DNA from: Pseudomonas brenneri
GTDB taxonomy: Bacteria; Pseudomonadota; Gammaproteobacteria; Pseudomonadales; Pseudomonadaceae
Reading direction: 5' to 3'
Length of the DNA stretch: 64,000 nucleotides
Assembly: GCF_007858285.1 (NCBI RefSeq)
Contig: NZ_VFIL01000004.1
Span: 124,001 to 188,000 of the forward strand
Numbering within the stretch: the stretch's first letter is position 1; every line of letters begins with the position of its first letter. The notes under the pieces are model-generated. The model did not search any database. It had not been told where the DNA came from and saw only the letters and a list, made by a program, of their open reading frames with translations. The position numbers were made by a program, and so were the translations under genes. This document shows positions 25,969 to 35,645 of the stretch, piece after piece.

Positions 25969-27108
25969 TTACTTTTTACCGCCAGCCACGCTCACCGGTT
26001 GCCATTGATTGGCCTTGACCTGGTAAACGGTGAACGACGGGTTCTGCAGGTTGCCCTGGGCATCAAACGCGATGGTCCCGGTCACGCCTGGATAGCTGAT
26101 GGCGCGCAGTACCGGCAGGTACTTCTGCGGATCGGTGGAGTTGGCCTGCTCAATCGCGGCGATCAACACGCCAACGCCGTCATAGGCGAAGGGTGCGTGC
26201 AGCTCGATATTGCTCTTGAAGCGCGTCTTGTAGGCCTCTTCAAACGCCTGGCCACCCGGCATCTGTGCCACGGCCAGGCCCGGTTCCAGGGCGATCACGC
26301 CCTCGCCTTCGTTCTGTGCCAGTTGCAGGAAGGTCTGGCTGACAAAGCCGCCAGCCCCCATCAAGGGGGCCTTGATCCCCAACTGCTTGATGCGCCGGGC
26401 CAGCGGTGCAGCCTGGGAGTCGACACCACCAAAGAAGATCAGGTCCGGGTTTTGCCCGCGGATGTTAGTCAGCACCGCACTGAAATCGATGGTCTTGTCG
26501 TCCACGTATTCGCGCGCAACCACCTTGGCGCCACCGGCCTCGATGGATTTGACGAACTGGTCCGCCAGGCCCTGGCCGAATGCGGTGCGGTCGTCGATCA
26601 CGGCGATGCGCTGCGCCTTGAGGGTCTTGAGCGCGTAGTCACCGGCTACCTGGCCGCCGTCATCGTCGTGGCCCATGATCCGGAAGCTGGTATCGAAACC
26701 TTGCTGGGTATAGGCGTGACCGGTAGCCACCGGTGCGACCTGGGCAATCCCGGCGTCATGGTAGACCCGCGCCGCAGGAATGCTGGTGCCGGTGTTCCAG
26801 TGGCCGACCACGCCGACCACACCTTCGTCCACCAGGCGCTGGGCCACGGTGACGGCGGTGCGCGGGTCGGACTGGTCATCCTCGGAAACCAGCTTGTAGG
26901 TCACGGCCTCACCATTGATTTTCGGGTGCTTGGCGTTGGCCTGGTCAATGGCCAGTTGCGCGCCGTTCTCCAGGTCCTTGCCGATCCGCGCCGACGGGCC
27001 GGTCAAGGGGCCGGCCAGGCCGATCAGTACCGTCTGGTCGGCCTGGGCCACACCGCTCAGGGCCAGGCTCAACAACAGTACACGTTTGAAGGGGGCAGTC
27101 TTGTTCAT
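25969..27108 (-). CDS. LivJ-type periplasmic substrate-binding protein
   Basis: A 379-residue secreted binding protein (signal peptide MNKTAPFKRVLLLSLALSGVAQA) of the branched-chain amino acid class. It shows VLIGLAGPLTGPSARIGKDLENG, VVGHWNTGTSIPAARVY and RIMGHDDDGGQVAGDYAL. It sits between the permease/ATPase genes and the atc-like genes. Its ligand may therefore be the thiazoline carboxylate or its carbamoyl product rather than leucine; this is inference from context. Confidence 0.87.
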   Translation of the reverse strand: MNKTAPFKRVLLLSLALSGVAQADQTVLIGLAGPLTGPSARIGKDLENGAQLAIDQANAKHPKINGEAVTYKLVSEDDQSDPRTAVTVAQRLVDEGVVGVVGHWNTGTSIPAARVYHDAGIAQVAPVATGHAYTQQGFDTSFRIMGHDDDGGQVAGDYALKTLKAQRIAVIDDRTAFGQGLADQFVKSIEAGGAKVVAREYVDDKTIDFSAVLTNIRGQNPDLIFFGGVDSQAAPLARRIKQLGIKAPLMGAGGFVSQTFLQLAQNEGEGVIALEPGLAVAQMPGGQAFEEAYKTRFKSNIELHAPFAYDGVGVLIAAIEQANSTDPQKYLPVLRAISYPGVTGTIAFDAQGNLQNPSFTVYQVKANQWQPVSVAGGKK

Positions 27109-27192
27109 GCTTTTTTCCTGTTTCTCATCAGGCCCTCATGGCCTGTGGGGTGGGCGAAACACGCCGGGCGTCCGGTGGCGTTTGTATTGAGG

Positions 27193-27909
27193 TTATTCAC
27201 CGAGGTAAGCACTGCGCACCTCGGGGTGGTCGAGCAATTGGTCGCTGGCACCGCTGAGGCTGATGCGCCCGGTATCCATCACATAGGCGCGGTCAGTCAC
27301 TTGCAGCGCAAGGCGCGCATTCTGCTCCACCAGCAGCAGGGTCATGCCCTGGCGGCACACATCATCGATCACCTGGAACAGCTTTTCGACCATGATCGGC
27401 GCCAGGCCCATGGACGGTTCATCGAGCACCAGCAGCCGTGGCTTGGACAGCAACGCACGGGCCAGGGCGAGCATCTGCTGCTCGCCACCGGAGAGCAGGC
27501 CGGCCGACTGCTGCAAGCGCTCTTCCAGGCGCGGAAAGTGTTCGAACAGCTGGCGGATTTCCAGGTTGACCTGCTGTGGGTCGCGGCGCAGGAACGCGCC
27601 GGCCTGGAGGTTTTCCAGCACGCTCATGCGCGCAAAAATGCCACGCCCTTCCGGCACCATGGCGATGCCCAGGGTCAGGCGCTCATGGGGCGCCAGGTTC
27701 AGGATCGAGCGCCCGGCAAAACGGATCTGCCCCGCAGCGGCCGGCAGCAGACCGGTAAGGGCCTTGAGGCTGGAGCTTTTGCCCGCGCCATTGGCGCCGA
27801 TCAACGTGACCCGCTCGCCTTCATCAATATGCAGATCCAGGGACTTGACCGCCTCGATGGCGCCGTAGCGCACCTTCAGGCCGGCAATCTGCAACAACGC
27901 TTCAGACAT
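27193..27909 (-). CDS. LivF-type ABC ATPase
   Basis: A 238-residue ATPase of the LivF class, with Walker A GANGAGKSS, signature LLSGGEQQMLALARAL and Walker B LLVLDEPSMGLAP. The C-terminal MDTGRISLSGAS is typical of LivF. The start overlaps the end of the LivG gene by 8 bp. It forms the second ATPase of the amino-acid-type importer. Confidence 0.9.
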   Translation of the reverse strand: MSEALLQIAGLKVRYGAIEAVKSLDLHIDEGERVTLIGANGAGKSSSLKALTGLLPAAAGQIRFAGRSILNLAPHERLTLGIAMVPEGRGIFARMSVLENLQAGAFLRRDPQQVNLEIRQLFEHFPRLEERLQQSAGLLSGGEQQMLALARALLSKPRLLVLDEPSMGLAPIMVEKLFQVIDDVCRQGMTLLLVEQNARLALQVTDRAYVMDTGRISLSGASDQLLDHPEVRSAYLGE

Positions 27910-28671
27910 GGGCGCCGGCTCCCAGGTAGGCCTGGATCACTTGCGGGTGGCGACGCACTTCGGCAGGCGCCCCCACGGCGATCACGCGTCCGTAGTCCAG
28001 CACGCTGATGCGGTCACACACGCCCATCACCAGCTTCACGTCGTGTTCAATCAGCAACAGGGTATGACCGTCATCGCGGATTTTTTCCAGCAGGCTGCGC
28101 AGTTGCACTTTCTCACTGGCATTCATCCCCGCAGCCGGCTCGTCGAGGGCCAGCAGGCGCGGCTCGGTGGCCAGGGCGCGGGCAATTTCCAGGCGTCGCT
28201 GGTGGCCGTAGGACAGGCTGTCGGCGCGGTAGTTGGCAAACCCGGCCAGGCCGACATAGGCCAGCAGGCGGTGGGCATGGGCGCGGGTCTGTGCTTCTTC
28301 CTCGCGCCCGCGCGAATGCCCGCTCAAGGCTGCCCAGACGCCGTTATGGGTGCGCACGTGGCGCCCGACCATGACGTTTTCCAGGGCGCTCATGGCGTTG
28401 AACAGGCGGATATTCTGGAACGTGCGGGCGATGCCGGCGCGGGCCACCTGGTGCACCGCCGTGGGCTGGTACTCCTGGCCGTCGAGTTGAAAGCGCCCGG
28501 AGTCCGGGGTGTACAGCCCCGTCATCACATTAAAGAAGGTGGTCTTGCCGGCGCCATTGGGCCCGATCAGGCCGTAGATTTCCCCGGCCTCGATGCTCAA
28601 GCTCACGTCATCGAGCGCGGCCACGCCGCCAAACTGTTTATTGACCTTCTCGATCTGCAATAACGGATGGT

Positions 28672-28675
<4 letters not shown>
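27902..28675 (-). CDS. LivG-type ABC ATPase with a TTG start
   Basis: A 257-residue ATPase with Walker A GPNGAGKTTFFNVMTG, signature LSYGHQRRLEIARAL and Walker B LLALDEPAAGMN. The most likely start is TTG (encoding LNHPLLQIEKV), preceded by CAGGAGG; it overlaps the stop of the LivM gene as TTGA. The reading frame is open further upstream but lies inside livM, and no ATG with a ribosome site is there. Annotators that require ATG may shorten or lengthen it wrongly. Confidence 0.87.
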
Positions 28676-29768
<1,093 letters not shown>

Positions 29769-29772
<4 letters not shown>

Positions 29773-30716
29773 GCGCGAGTCGCCAGTCGTTCGCCCAACA
29801 CCCCCTGGGGCCGGAACACCAGCACCGCGATCAACACGATAAAGGCGAACACGTCCTGATAGTTGCTGCCGAACACGCCGTTGGTGGCGGCACCGAGGTA
29901 GCCGGTGCCCAGGGCTTCGATCAGCCCCAGCAGCAGGCCGCCGAGCATGGCGCCCTTGAGGTTGCCGATGCCGCCCAGCACCGCCGCGGTAAACGCCTTG
30001 ATGCCGGGCAGGAAGCCCATATAGAAATGCGCGCTGCCATAGTTGCTGGCCATCATGATGCCCGCCAGCGCGGCCAGGGCGCCGCCGATGGCGAAGGTCA
30101 TGACGATGATGCGGTTGGGATTGATCCCCATCAGGCTCGCCACTTGCGGGTTCTCGGCCACGGCGCGCATGGCCCGGCCAAAACGCGTGCGCTCCACCAG
30201 CAGCAACAGCCCGACCATCAGGCTCAACGCCACGCCAATGGTGGTCAGCGCAGTGGCATTGGTCACGGCGGCATGGGTGGCATCGCCAGCCAGCACTTCG
30301 ATGGGGGCAAGGGGCAGCAGCTGCGGGAACATCTGCGGGTTACGGGTCCAGACCAGCATGGCCACGGTCTGCAACAACAGCGACACGCCGATACCACTGA
30401 TCAACGGCGCCAGGCGCGGCGCGTTACGCAAGCGCCGATAAGCCACGCGCTCAATCACCACCGCCAGCACCGCACAGAAGGCCATGGCGATCATCGCCGC
30501 GGCCAGCAGCAACAGCACCGGCGGCATATCCGGGAAGGCCGCCTGCAGCACACGGATCACCGACAGGCCCACCAGCGCACCGATCATCAACACATCGCCG
30601 TGGGCAAAGTTGATGATCCGCAAAATGCCGTAGACCATGGTGTAACCCAAGGCCACTAGCGCGTAGAGACTGCCCGACAGCAAGCCGTTAAGCAGTTGCT
30701 GGATAAACGCATCCAT
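29769..30716 (-). CDS. LivH-type ABC permease
   Basis: A 315-residue permease with the LivH hallmarks LLNGLLSGSLYALVALGYTMVYGIL, INFAHGDVLM and a MRAVAENPQVASLMGINPNR loop. The start is set at the ATG of MDAFIQQ by family comparison; three upstream in-frame ATGs exist (nearest nine bases away) and one of them has GGAG too close to it. It is the first gene of the seven-gene minus-strand transport and thiazoline operon. Confidence 0.88.
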
Positions 30717-30922
30717 GAGAACCATCAACTCCATACACAAAAACATCGGTGCCAGGGCGCACCGACTAAAAGCCCGAGCGCGGAACACTAGTTATTTATT
30801 CTGTTTTTATCAAATATCTGAAAGGAATATGTTTATACCAAATAAAAAACGCCCTATTTACGGCGTTTTCTCCATACAAAAGCCGCTTTATTTATCTTTT
30901 TACTTAGTATTTAATTCAACAC
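30717..30922. promoter_or_regulatory. AT-rich divergent control region with a hairpin
   Basis: This 206-bp spacer is much richer in A and T than its surroundings and must hold promoters for the liv-atc operon and the LysR gene. aaaacgcc (30846-30853) and ggcgtttt (30862-30869) form an 8-bp stem flanked by A and T runs, resembling a bidirectional terminator or attenuator between the promoter and the LysR start. Confidence 0.5.
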
Positions 30923-30930
30923 ATGAATAA
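30829..30930 (+). CDS. Possible 33-codon upstream reading frame overlapping the LysR start
   Basis: An ATG two bases after AAAGGA opens a 33-codon frame (MFIPNKKRPIYGVF...) that ends on a TAA eight bases inside the LysR gene, overlapping its ATG. The LysR ATG itself has no Shine-Dalgarno. This could couple translation, but the spacing between AAAGGA and ATG is short and the frame has no homology I know. It may be chance in an AT-rich spacer. Confidence 0.25.
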   Translation: MFIPNKKRPIYGVFSIQKPLYLSFYLVFNSTHE

Positions 30931-31825
30931 TTTAGAACAATTAGCCAACGATCCACCGTTGCGTGCCGTGCGCACCTTCGAGGCCTTTGCCCGCCATGGC
31001 GGGGTGAATGCCGCCGCCCGCGAACTGGGGGTGTCGCCCTCGGCTGTCAGCCATCAGCTGCACTTGCTGGAAAGCTTCCTGCAACAGCCGCTGACCCTGC
31101 GCCAGGGCCGCAACCTGGGGCTGACCGAAGAAGGCCGCGAGTACTACCGGGCGATTCGCTCGGCCTTCGCGGTATTGCGCAGCGCCACCGAACATGTGCG
31201 GGAAAAAAGCGCGACGCGCCAGGTCACCATCAGCCTGATTCCGATGTTCGCGACCAACCTGTTTATCCCGCGCCTGCCACAATTTCTCAGTGCCAACCCG
31301 GCGCTGGACATCAACATCACCTACGCCAACCACCGCAGCTACCCCAGCGATGCCGCCGACCTGTCGATCCGCTTCGGCACCGGGCACTGGCCGGGCTATC
31401 ACAGCGAGCCACTGATCAGCGGCGCAGTCACGCCGTTTTGCAGCCGCCAATTCCTCCAGCGCCACGGTCCTATCGCCACACCGCAGGCGCTCAGCGAACT
31501 GCCACTGCTGCACGACGAAGAACGCGGCACCTGGGGGCAATGGTTCGATGTCGCCGAGGCCAGTCACAGCAACACGCACAATGGTCTGTTGTTGGAGGAC
31601 GGCCAGTTGACCCTGATCGCCACCCTCACCGGCCTTGGCTGCTCGCTGCTGCGTGCGCCGTTGGTGGCGCCCTTGGTGGCCAGCGGTGAGCTGGTGCAAT
31701 TGTTTGATGTGCCGGTCGATGACGGTCGCCAGTATTACCTGTGTCGCCGGGCCAACAGTGAGCTGTCGAGCGAGGGTAATAACCTGTACGACTGGATCAA
31801 GGGCCACCTGGGCCACAGCCCCTGA
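30923..31825 (+). CDS. LysR-family regulator (GcvA-like), likely controller of the liv-atc operon
   Basis: A 300-residue LysR protein with the N-terminal helix-turn-helix (AARHGG-like motif FARHGGVNAAARELGVSPSAVSHQLHLL) and a GcvA-type effector domain (FLSANPALDINITYANH, DAADLSIRFGTGHWPGYHSE). It diverges from the transporter operon, the usual arrangement for control of a neighbour. No ribosome binding site precedes its ATG, and a stop codon lies just upstream in frame, so no longer start is available. Confidence 0.87.
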   Translation: MNNLEQLANDPPLRAVRTFEAFARHGGVNAAARELGVSPSAVSHQLHLLESFLQQPLTLRQGRNLGLTEEGREYYRAIRSAFAVLRSATEHVREKSATRQVTISLIPMFATNLFIPRLPQFLSANPALDINITYANHRSYPSDAADLSIRFGTGHWPGYHSEPLISGAVTPFCSRQFLQRHGPIATPQALSELPLLHDEERGTWGQWFDVAEASHSNTHNGLLLEDGQLTLIATLTGLGCSLLRAPLVAPLVASGELVQLFDVPVDDGRQYYLCRRANSELSSEGNNLYDWIKGHLGHSP

Positions 31826-31920
31826 CAGTGAGCGGACAAGTCTTGGCGACTGCCCACGCTGTCGGCTGGTATGATGCCGCGCTTTGAAAAACCAGCCGTA
31901 GACCTGCGAGGAAATGCACC

Positions 31921-32349
31921 GTGAGTAACGACGCAAAAATGACCGGCGACCTGTTCGAAGTGGACAAGCGCCTGTCGCTCAAGCCCGTGGTGGACTTCAA
32001 TAGCTACCTGCTGGCCGCCTTTGGTGACGGTCCTTGCACCTGCGTGCGCTGCGTTGCCAGCGCAGGTGACGAGAAAGGCTACGAGTATCAGCACACCTTC
32101 AACTTCCAGGGCCACACCGCCCACCGCCGCTTTGCGTTGACCGCTGGCAGCGATGTGTTGCAGATGCTGAAAAAAGCCTGGCTGTCATACACCAAGGCCG
32201 AGCTGCCTGGCAGTGGTGACTTGGCGCTGGAAACGGTGAAGGAATTTGTCGAGCCACAGTTGCACAAGCGCTTGCTGCCGTTGTTGCTGGCCAGCGGGTT
32301 GGTCAAGGATGTCGAGGGTGGGTTGCAGCTTCAGGCTGTGGCGGCCTGA
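31921..32349 (+). CDS. Conserved hypothetical protein
   Basis: A 142-residue soluble protein starting at GTG with GAGG upstream. It has a cysteine pair motif CTCVRC (residues about 39-44) followed by a region with FNFQGHTAHRRFALTAGSDVLQML, and a helical C-terminus. I do not recognise a named family. A TATGAT -10-like element lies at 31870-31875. No signal peptide or membrane segment is seen. Confidence 0.65.
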   Translation: MSNDAKMTGDLFEVDKRLSLKPVVDFNSYLLAAFGDGPCTCVRCVASAGDEKGYEYQHTFNFQGHTAHRRFALTAGSDVLQMLKKAWLSYTKAELPGSGDLALETVKEFVEPQLHKRLLPLLLASGLVKDVEGGLQLQAVAA

Positions 32350-32384
32350 TAGGCAACCGGATCATTACAGCAAATGCATAACCC

Positions 32385-32484
32385 TGTAGGAGCGAGCTTG
32401 CTCGCGAAGAACTTGAAAGCACCGCGTTTACCTAGCAAACACGCGTTATCGTTGACGTCCTTCGCGAGCAAGCTCGCTCCTACA
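32385..32484. repeat. Paired REP palindromes (REPIN)
   Basis: tgtaggagcgagcttgctcg and gcgagcaagctcgctcctac are inverted about 50 bp apart. A lone further REP half (gcttgcccgctcccacaggg) follows at 32520-32539. Confidence 0.8.
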
Positions 32485-32548
32485 GAAAGCAGAATCCGCT
32501 TAACTGACTGGCATTAGGGCTTGCCCGCTCCCACAGGGATGGCTCTGC

Positions 32549-33526
32549 TCAGCCAAACCACTCCCGCCGTTCCTCGAACGTGTTGACCACCATCGCCACA
32601 ATCATCTGCACCTCCTGCGGATGCGCCGCCCCGGCATTGACCGCCATCCATACCTGGCGCTGCATGTCCTGGGCAAACAACCCTGGCAGCGCCATCAAGC
32701 CCCGGTCAAAGCAACTCATGTAGCGCGGCAATAACCCGATGCAGGCGCTGCAGCGGATCATCTCCAGCATCAGCGGATATGCCTGCACCTGCACCACCCC
32801 CGCCAATCGCTGTTCCACCACGTGGTTCCACGGCGCCAAGGCCTCGACCAACCCATCGGGCTGCCATTGCACCAACATGTAGTCCGCCAAGTCATCCACA
32901 CTGTCCGGCCGCGCGGCCAGGCGTGAGTAGCGCTTGGCGATATGTGGCACGTAATCCAGGCAAGCCAGCGCCTGCGGTGGGTGGGTCGCAAAACCCGGGC
33001 CGGGCTGCGGCGAGTCGACACCCGCCAGCCACAGCACCACGTCGGCCTCCACCGCCTGCAATGCCTGCGGGCTGTCGATGGAGACAATCTCCAGGCGCAC
33101 ACTGGCGTTGCGACGCAGCAGGGAGATCAGGTCGCGCCCGAGGATGTCGTGCAGGATGGTTTCGGCCACCGCCAGGCGAATCAAGGGTTGCTCCTGCACA
33201 GGCAAGCGCCGTTCGTTGGCCAGGGTCACCAAGCGCGCCTGCAATTGCAGGCCATCACGGCTCAGGGCCAGGACGTTGCCCTGGTAGCTGAACAGTGAAC
33301 GGCGCATCTGCTCTTCCAATAGCGCCAGGCGTTTGCGCAGCAGTGTGGCCTTGATGTTCAGGCTGCGCGCCGCCTGCATGAAACAACCGCAACGGGCGCT
33401 GATCAGGAAGTAGCGCGCCACCTCCGGGTCGATGCCGGCGGCCAGGGCCAGCCAGGCTTCCCGGGGTTCGCCGGGCGCGCGGTAGGGCATCATGCCCTGG
33501 GGTGCAGCGGGCTCTAGATAGTCCAT
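32549..33526 (-). CDS. LysR-like regulator at the end of the pdt operon
   Basis: A 325-residue protein with a LysR-like helix-turn-helix near residues 45-80 (ISARCGCFMQAARSLNIKATLLRKRLALLEEQ), preceded by an unusual 30-residue proline-rich extension, and a substrate-binding-type C-terminal half. The ATG has GGAG upstream. It closes the minus-strand pdt-type gene string, at a position where P. aeruginosa also has a LysR-type gene, so it is probably part of the conserved locus. The effector is unknown. Confidence 0.72.
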   Translation of the reverse strand: MDYLEPAAPQGMMPYRAPGEPREAWLALAAGIDPEVARYFLISARCGCFMQAARSLNIKATLLRKRLALLEEQMRRSLFSYQGNVLALSRDGLQLQARLVTLANERRLPVQEQPLIRLAVAETILHDILGRDLISLLRRNASVRLEIVSIDSPQALQAVEADVVLWLAGVDSPQPGPGFATHPPQALACLDYVPHIAKRYSRLAARPDSVDDLADYMLVQWQPDGLVEALAPWNHVVEQRLAGVVQVQAYPLMLEMIRCSACIGLLPRYMSCFDRGLMALPGLFAQDMQRQVWMAVNAGAAHPQEVQMIVAMVVNTFEERREWFG

Positions 33527-33577
33527 GGGGAACTCCCTGTCTTGATTGGGTCTGTGCATCCATGCGTGCTGCCGTTT

Positions 33578-34507
33578 TTATTCCAATACCTTGTTCAATT
33601 GCGCACCGTCGATGCTCAAGGTGGCGGTGTTGAGCATGCCTTCCAGGTAAGCCTTGGCGATCTGCTCCTGGCGCTGGGCCCGCAGGGCCTCGGTCAGGCG
33701 TGGACGCAGTTCATCGAGGCTGGCAGTACGCGCCGGTTGTTGCTCGGTCAACTTAAGCACATGGAACCCCGCTGCGCTTTGCACAGCCTGCGATACAGCG
33801 CCCGGCTTGAGTTGCGCCACCACGCTACGCACCTCCGGCACCAGTTGCTGCAAGGGTTGCAGCCCCGAATCAGCGCCACGCCCGGCACTGCCCGGTTCTT
33901 GGGAATACTGGCTGGCCAACCCGGCAAACTCCGCCGGTGCGGCCTGGGCCCGACGGCTCAGTTCCTGGGCCTGACGCCGTACGGCCTCGGTACTTTGCGG
34001 GTCATCCACCGCGAGGAAAATCTGGCTGACCCGGTACAACGGCGGCGTCATCCACTGCGCTTTGCCGCTGTCGTAGGCCAACTGCAATTCAGCAGCGCTG
34101 GGGTAGTCGGCCGGTACCTGACTGACCGACAACAGGTAGTCGCGAAACACGATCTGCTCGGTGGCAGCGCGAGTCTGTTGTTCCACTTGCGGACGCTGGC
34201 GCCAGCCCTGGGCGTCGGCCTGTTCGAGCACCGCTTTTTGCGCCAGGCGCGAGCGGATCCAGGTTTCCAGAGCCCCTCGATTGGCGCGCAATTGCTCGCG
34301 CGATTCGGCCGGCAAGGTGGCCAACAACGCTTGCAGTTCCGGCACCGCCACCTGCTGATTGCCCAGGCGCGCCACCGCCGGGCCGTCCGCAACGCTCACC
34401 GGGGCTGGCGGCTGGGCCGCGACCGGGTCGCTGCCCGAGCGCAGGCCCAACCCGACCGCCACCACCAACAGGGCCAGCGCACCCACCACCAGGGTTGGTT
34501 TTTTCAC
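33578..34507 (-). CDS. Membrane-anchored PpiC-type peptidyl-prolyl isomerase
   Basis: A 309-residue protein with an N-terminal hydrophobic anchor (LVVGALALLVVAVGLGL) and a SurA/PpiC-like arrangement: an N-terminal helical chaperone-like part (GNQQVAVPELQALLATLP) and a parvulin domain (YRVSQIFLAVDDPQS, GADSGLQPLQQLVPEVRSVVAQL, SAAGFHVLKLTEQ). It acts in the periplasm on proline bonds and probably assists the exoprotein or barrel proteins of this locus. The start overlaps the upstream gene by ATGA. Confidence 0.85.
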   Translation of the reverse strand: MKKPTLVVGALALLVVAVGLGLRSGSDPVAAQPPAPVSVADGPAVARLGNQQVAVPELQALLATLPAESREQLRANRGALETWIRSRLAQKAVLEQADAQGWRQRPQVEQQTRAATEQIVFRDYLLSVSQVPADYPSAAELQLAYDSGKAQWMTPPLYRVSQIFLAVDDPQSTEAVRRQAQELSRRAQAAPAEFAGLASQYSQEPGSAGRGADSGLQPLQQLVPEVRSVVAQLKPGAVSQAVQSAAGFHVLKLTEQQPARTASLDELRPRLTEALRAQRQEQIAKAYLEGMLNTATLSIDGAQLNKVLE

Positions 34508-34986
34508 AGCACCGGCGCCTCTTCACGGGTTTCAACGCCTGGAGCGTCCTGGGACTGGAGCTGCGCGGCAGTCTGGCTGTACTCACGCAGGTAGACGATA
34601 AATTCCTGCAACAGCCGGTCCCACAATTCCAATTGGCTGCGCAGATACAGGGCACCGACGCCCGCCACCACCACGTCCATTTCCATCAGCAGGAATTCAC
34701 CCTGCACCGACAACCGGGCAAAGCGTCGCGAGGTGTTCCACACCTGGGTCAAGCCTTCGGGCAGCTCACCCTGGACCCGCAGCGCGCAGCTGTAGGTGAA
34801 GTCCACGTAGGCGCCCTGCTCTGGCGCCGGATTACCGAAACGCACGGCAAAACCGATGCCCTGGCTGGCGCTGAGCAACTGCACGATGCCGTTCTGTTCG
34901 CTCTGGTTGACTCGGTAGCCGGCCTCTTGCAGCAACTCGGTGAGGCTCTGGGTGGTCACGCTGCTCATCAATTCGCTCATGTTCAT
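34504..34986 (-). CDS. YbjN-like protein of the pdt locus
   Basis: A 160-residue soluble protein with the YbjN-type alpha/beta pattern: LTELLQEAGYRVNQ, then IGFAVRFGN, YVDFTYSCALRV, and a later LSVQGEFLLMEMDVVVAG. YbjN-like folds resemble type III secretion chaperones; direct function here is unknown. Two ATGs two codons apart share the same upstream AAGGAAGAG. It overlaps the PpiC gene by 4 bp and follows the coiled-coil protein gene by 15 bp. Confidence 0.65.
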   Translation of the reverse strand: MNMSELMSSVTTQSLTELLQEAGYRVNQSEQNGIVQLLSASQGIGFAVRFGNPAPEQGAYVDFTYSCALRVQGELPEGLTQVWNTSRRFARLSVQGEFLLMEMDVVVAGVGALYLRSQLELWDRLLQEFIVYLREYSQTAAQLQSQDAPGVETREEAPVL

Positions 34987-35001
34987 CTCTTCCTTGGTTG
35001 A

Positions 35002-35628
35002 TCAGTGATTGAGCGCCGCCTGGGGCGCATCAAAGCGGCTGTTGTACAGGCCGTCGCCAAACCCCTGGGCCAGTTCCTCGAACTTGACCCGCGCGCCGCT
35101 GGCGAACGGTTGGCGGATGCTCATGACCTCGGCCACGTCGATTTTTTCGTAGGCCGCGAGCAACTCCTGGGCCACGCCGTACATCTGTTGATTCTTGGCT
35201 GAACATTGCTGCACTTGTGTGTCACGTTCGCTCAATTGCGCCTGCAGGCGTGCGCGCTCGGTTTCTTTGCCACGGGCCAGCACCAGCAGTTCCTCGTAGG
35301 CTTTCTTGAACTTGCCGGTCTGCTCGGCACTCGCCGCCACTTGCGCCTGGGCCTGGCTGTGCAGGCTCTGCTGCTGGCCGGCCAACTGCTCGGCGACGCC
35401 GCGCGCCTTGTCCAAATCGGCGCTCAATTGCTTGATCTGCACCTGGGCCTGCCTGGCCTGGTTTTCGGCGGCAATCCGTGCGGCAGCGGCCTGGGCCTGC
35501 TCGCTTTGCAGCGCTTGTAATTGCGCGGTGGTGCTGCGCAACTGAGTGCGCAGGCGCTCCTCCATGCCTTCAGCCGAGGCGCCAGTGGCGACCAGGGCCA
35601 GGACCAGCCCGCAAATTCGCATGTTCAT
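35002..35628 (-). CDS. Periplasmic coiled-coil protein of the pdt locus
   Basis: A 208-residue secreted protein with a signal peptide (MNMRICGLVLALVATGASA) followed by a long coiled coil from about residue 25 to 130, rich in Gln, Ala and Glu (AARIAAENQARQAQVQIKQL). A short globular C-terminus contains one Cys (VQQCSAKNQQMYGVAQELL). It could bridge the TonB complex and the outer membrane or form a periplasmic scaffold. No family name can be given. Confidence 0.65.
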   Translation of the reverse strand: MNMRICGLVLALVATGASAEGMEERLRTQLRSTTAQLQALQSEQAQAAAARIAAENQARQAQVQIKQLSADLDKARGVAEQLAGQQQSLHSQAQAQVAASAEQTGKFKKAYEELLVLARGKETERARLQAQLSERDTQVQQCSAKNQQMYGVAQELLAAYEKIDVAEVMSIRQPFASGARVKFEELAQGFGDGLYNSRFDAPQAALNH

Positions 35629-35645
35629 GGGTTTCTCCCGACGCG

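Noticed and set aside
25954..28008. 684-codon plus-strand frame opposite the binding-protein and ATPase genes
   Set aside because: It is antisense to clear LivJ, LivF and LivG genes, with a composition typical of a reverse-frame shadow.
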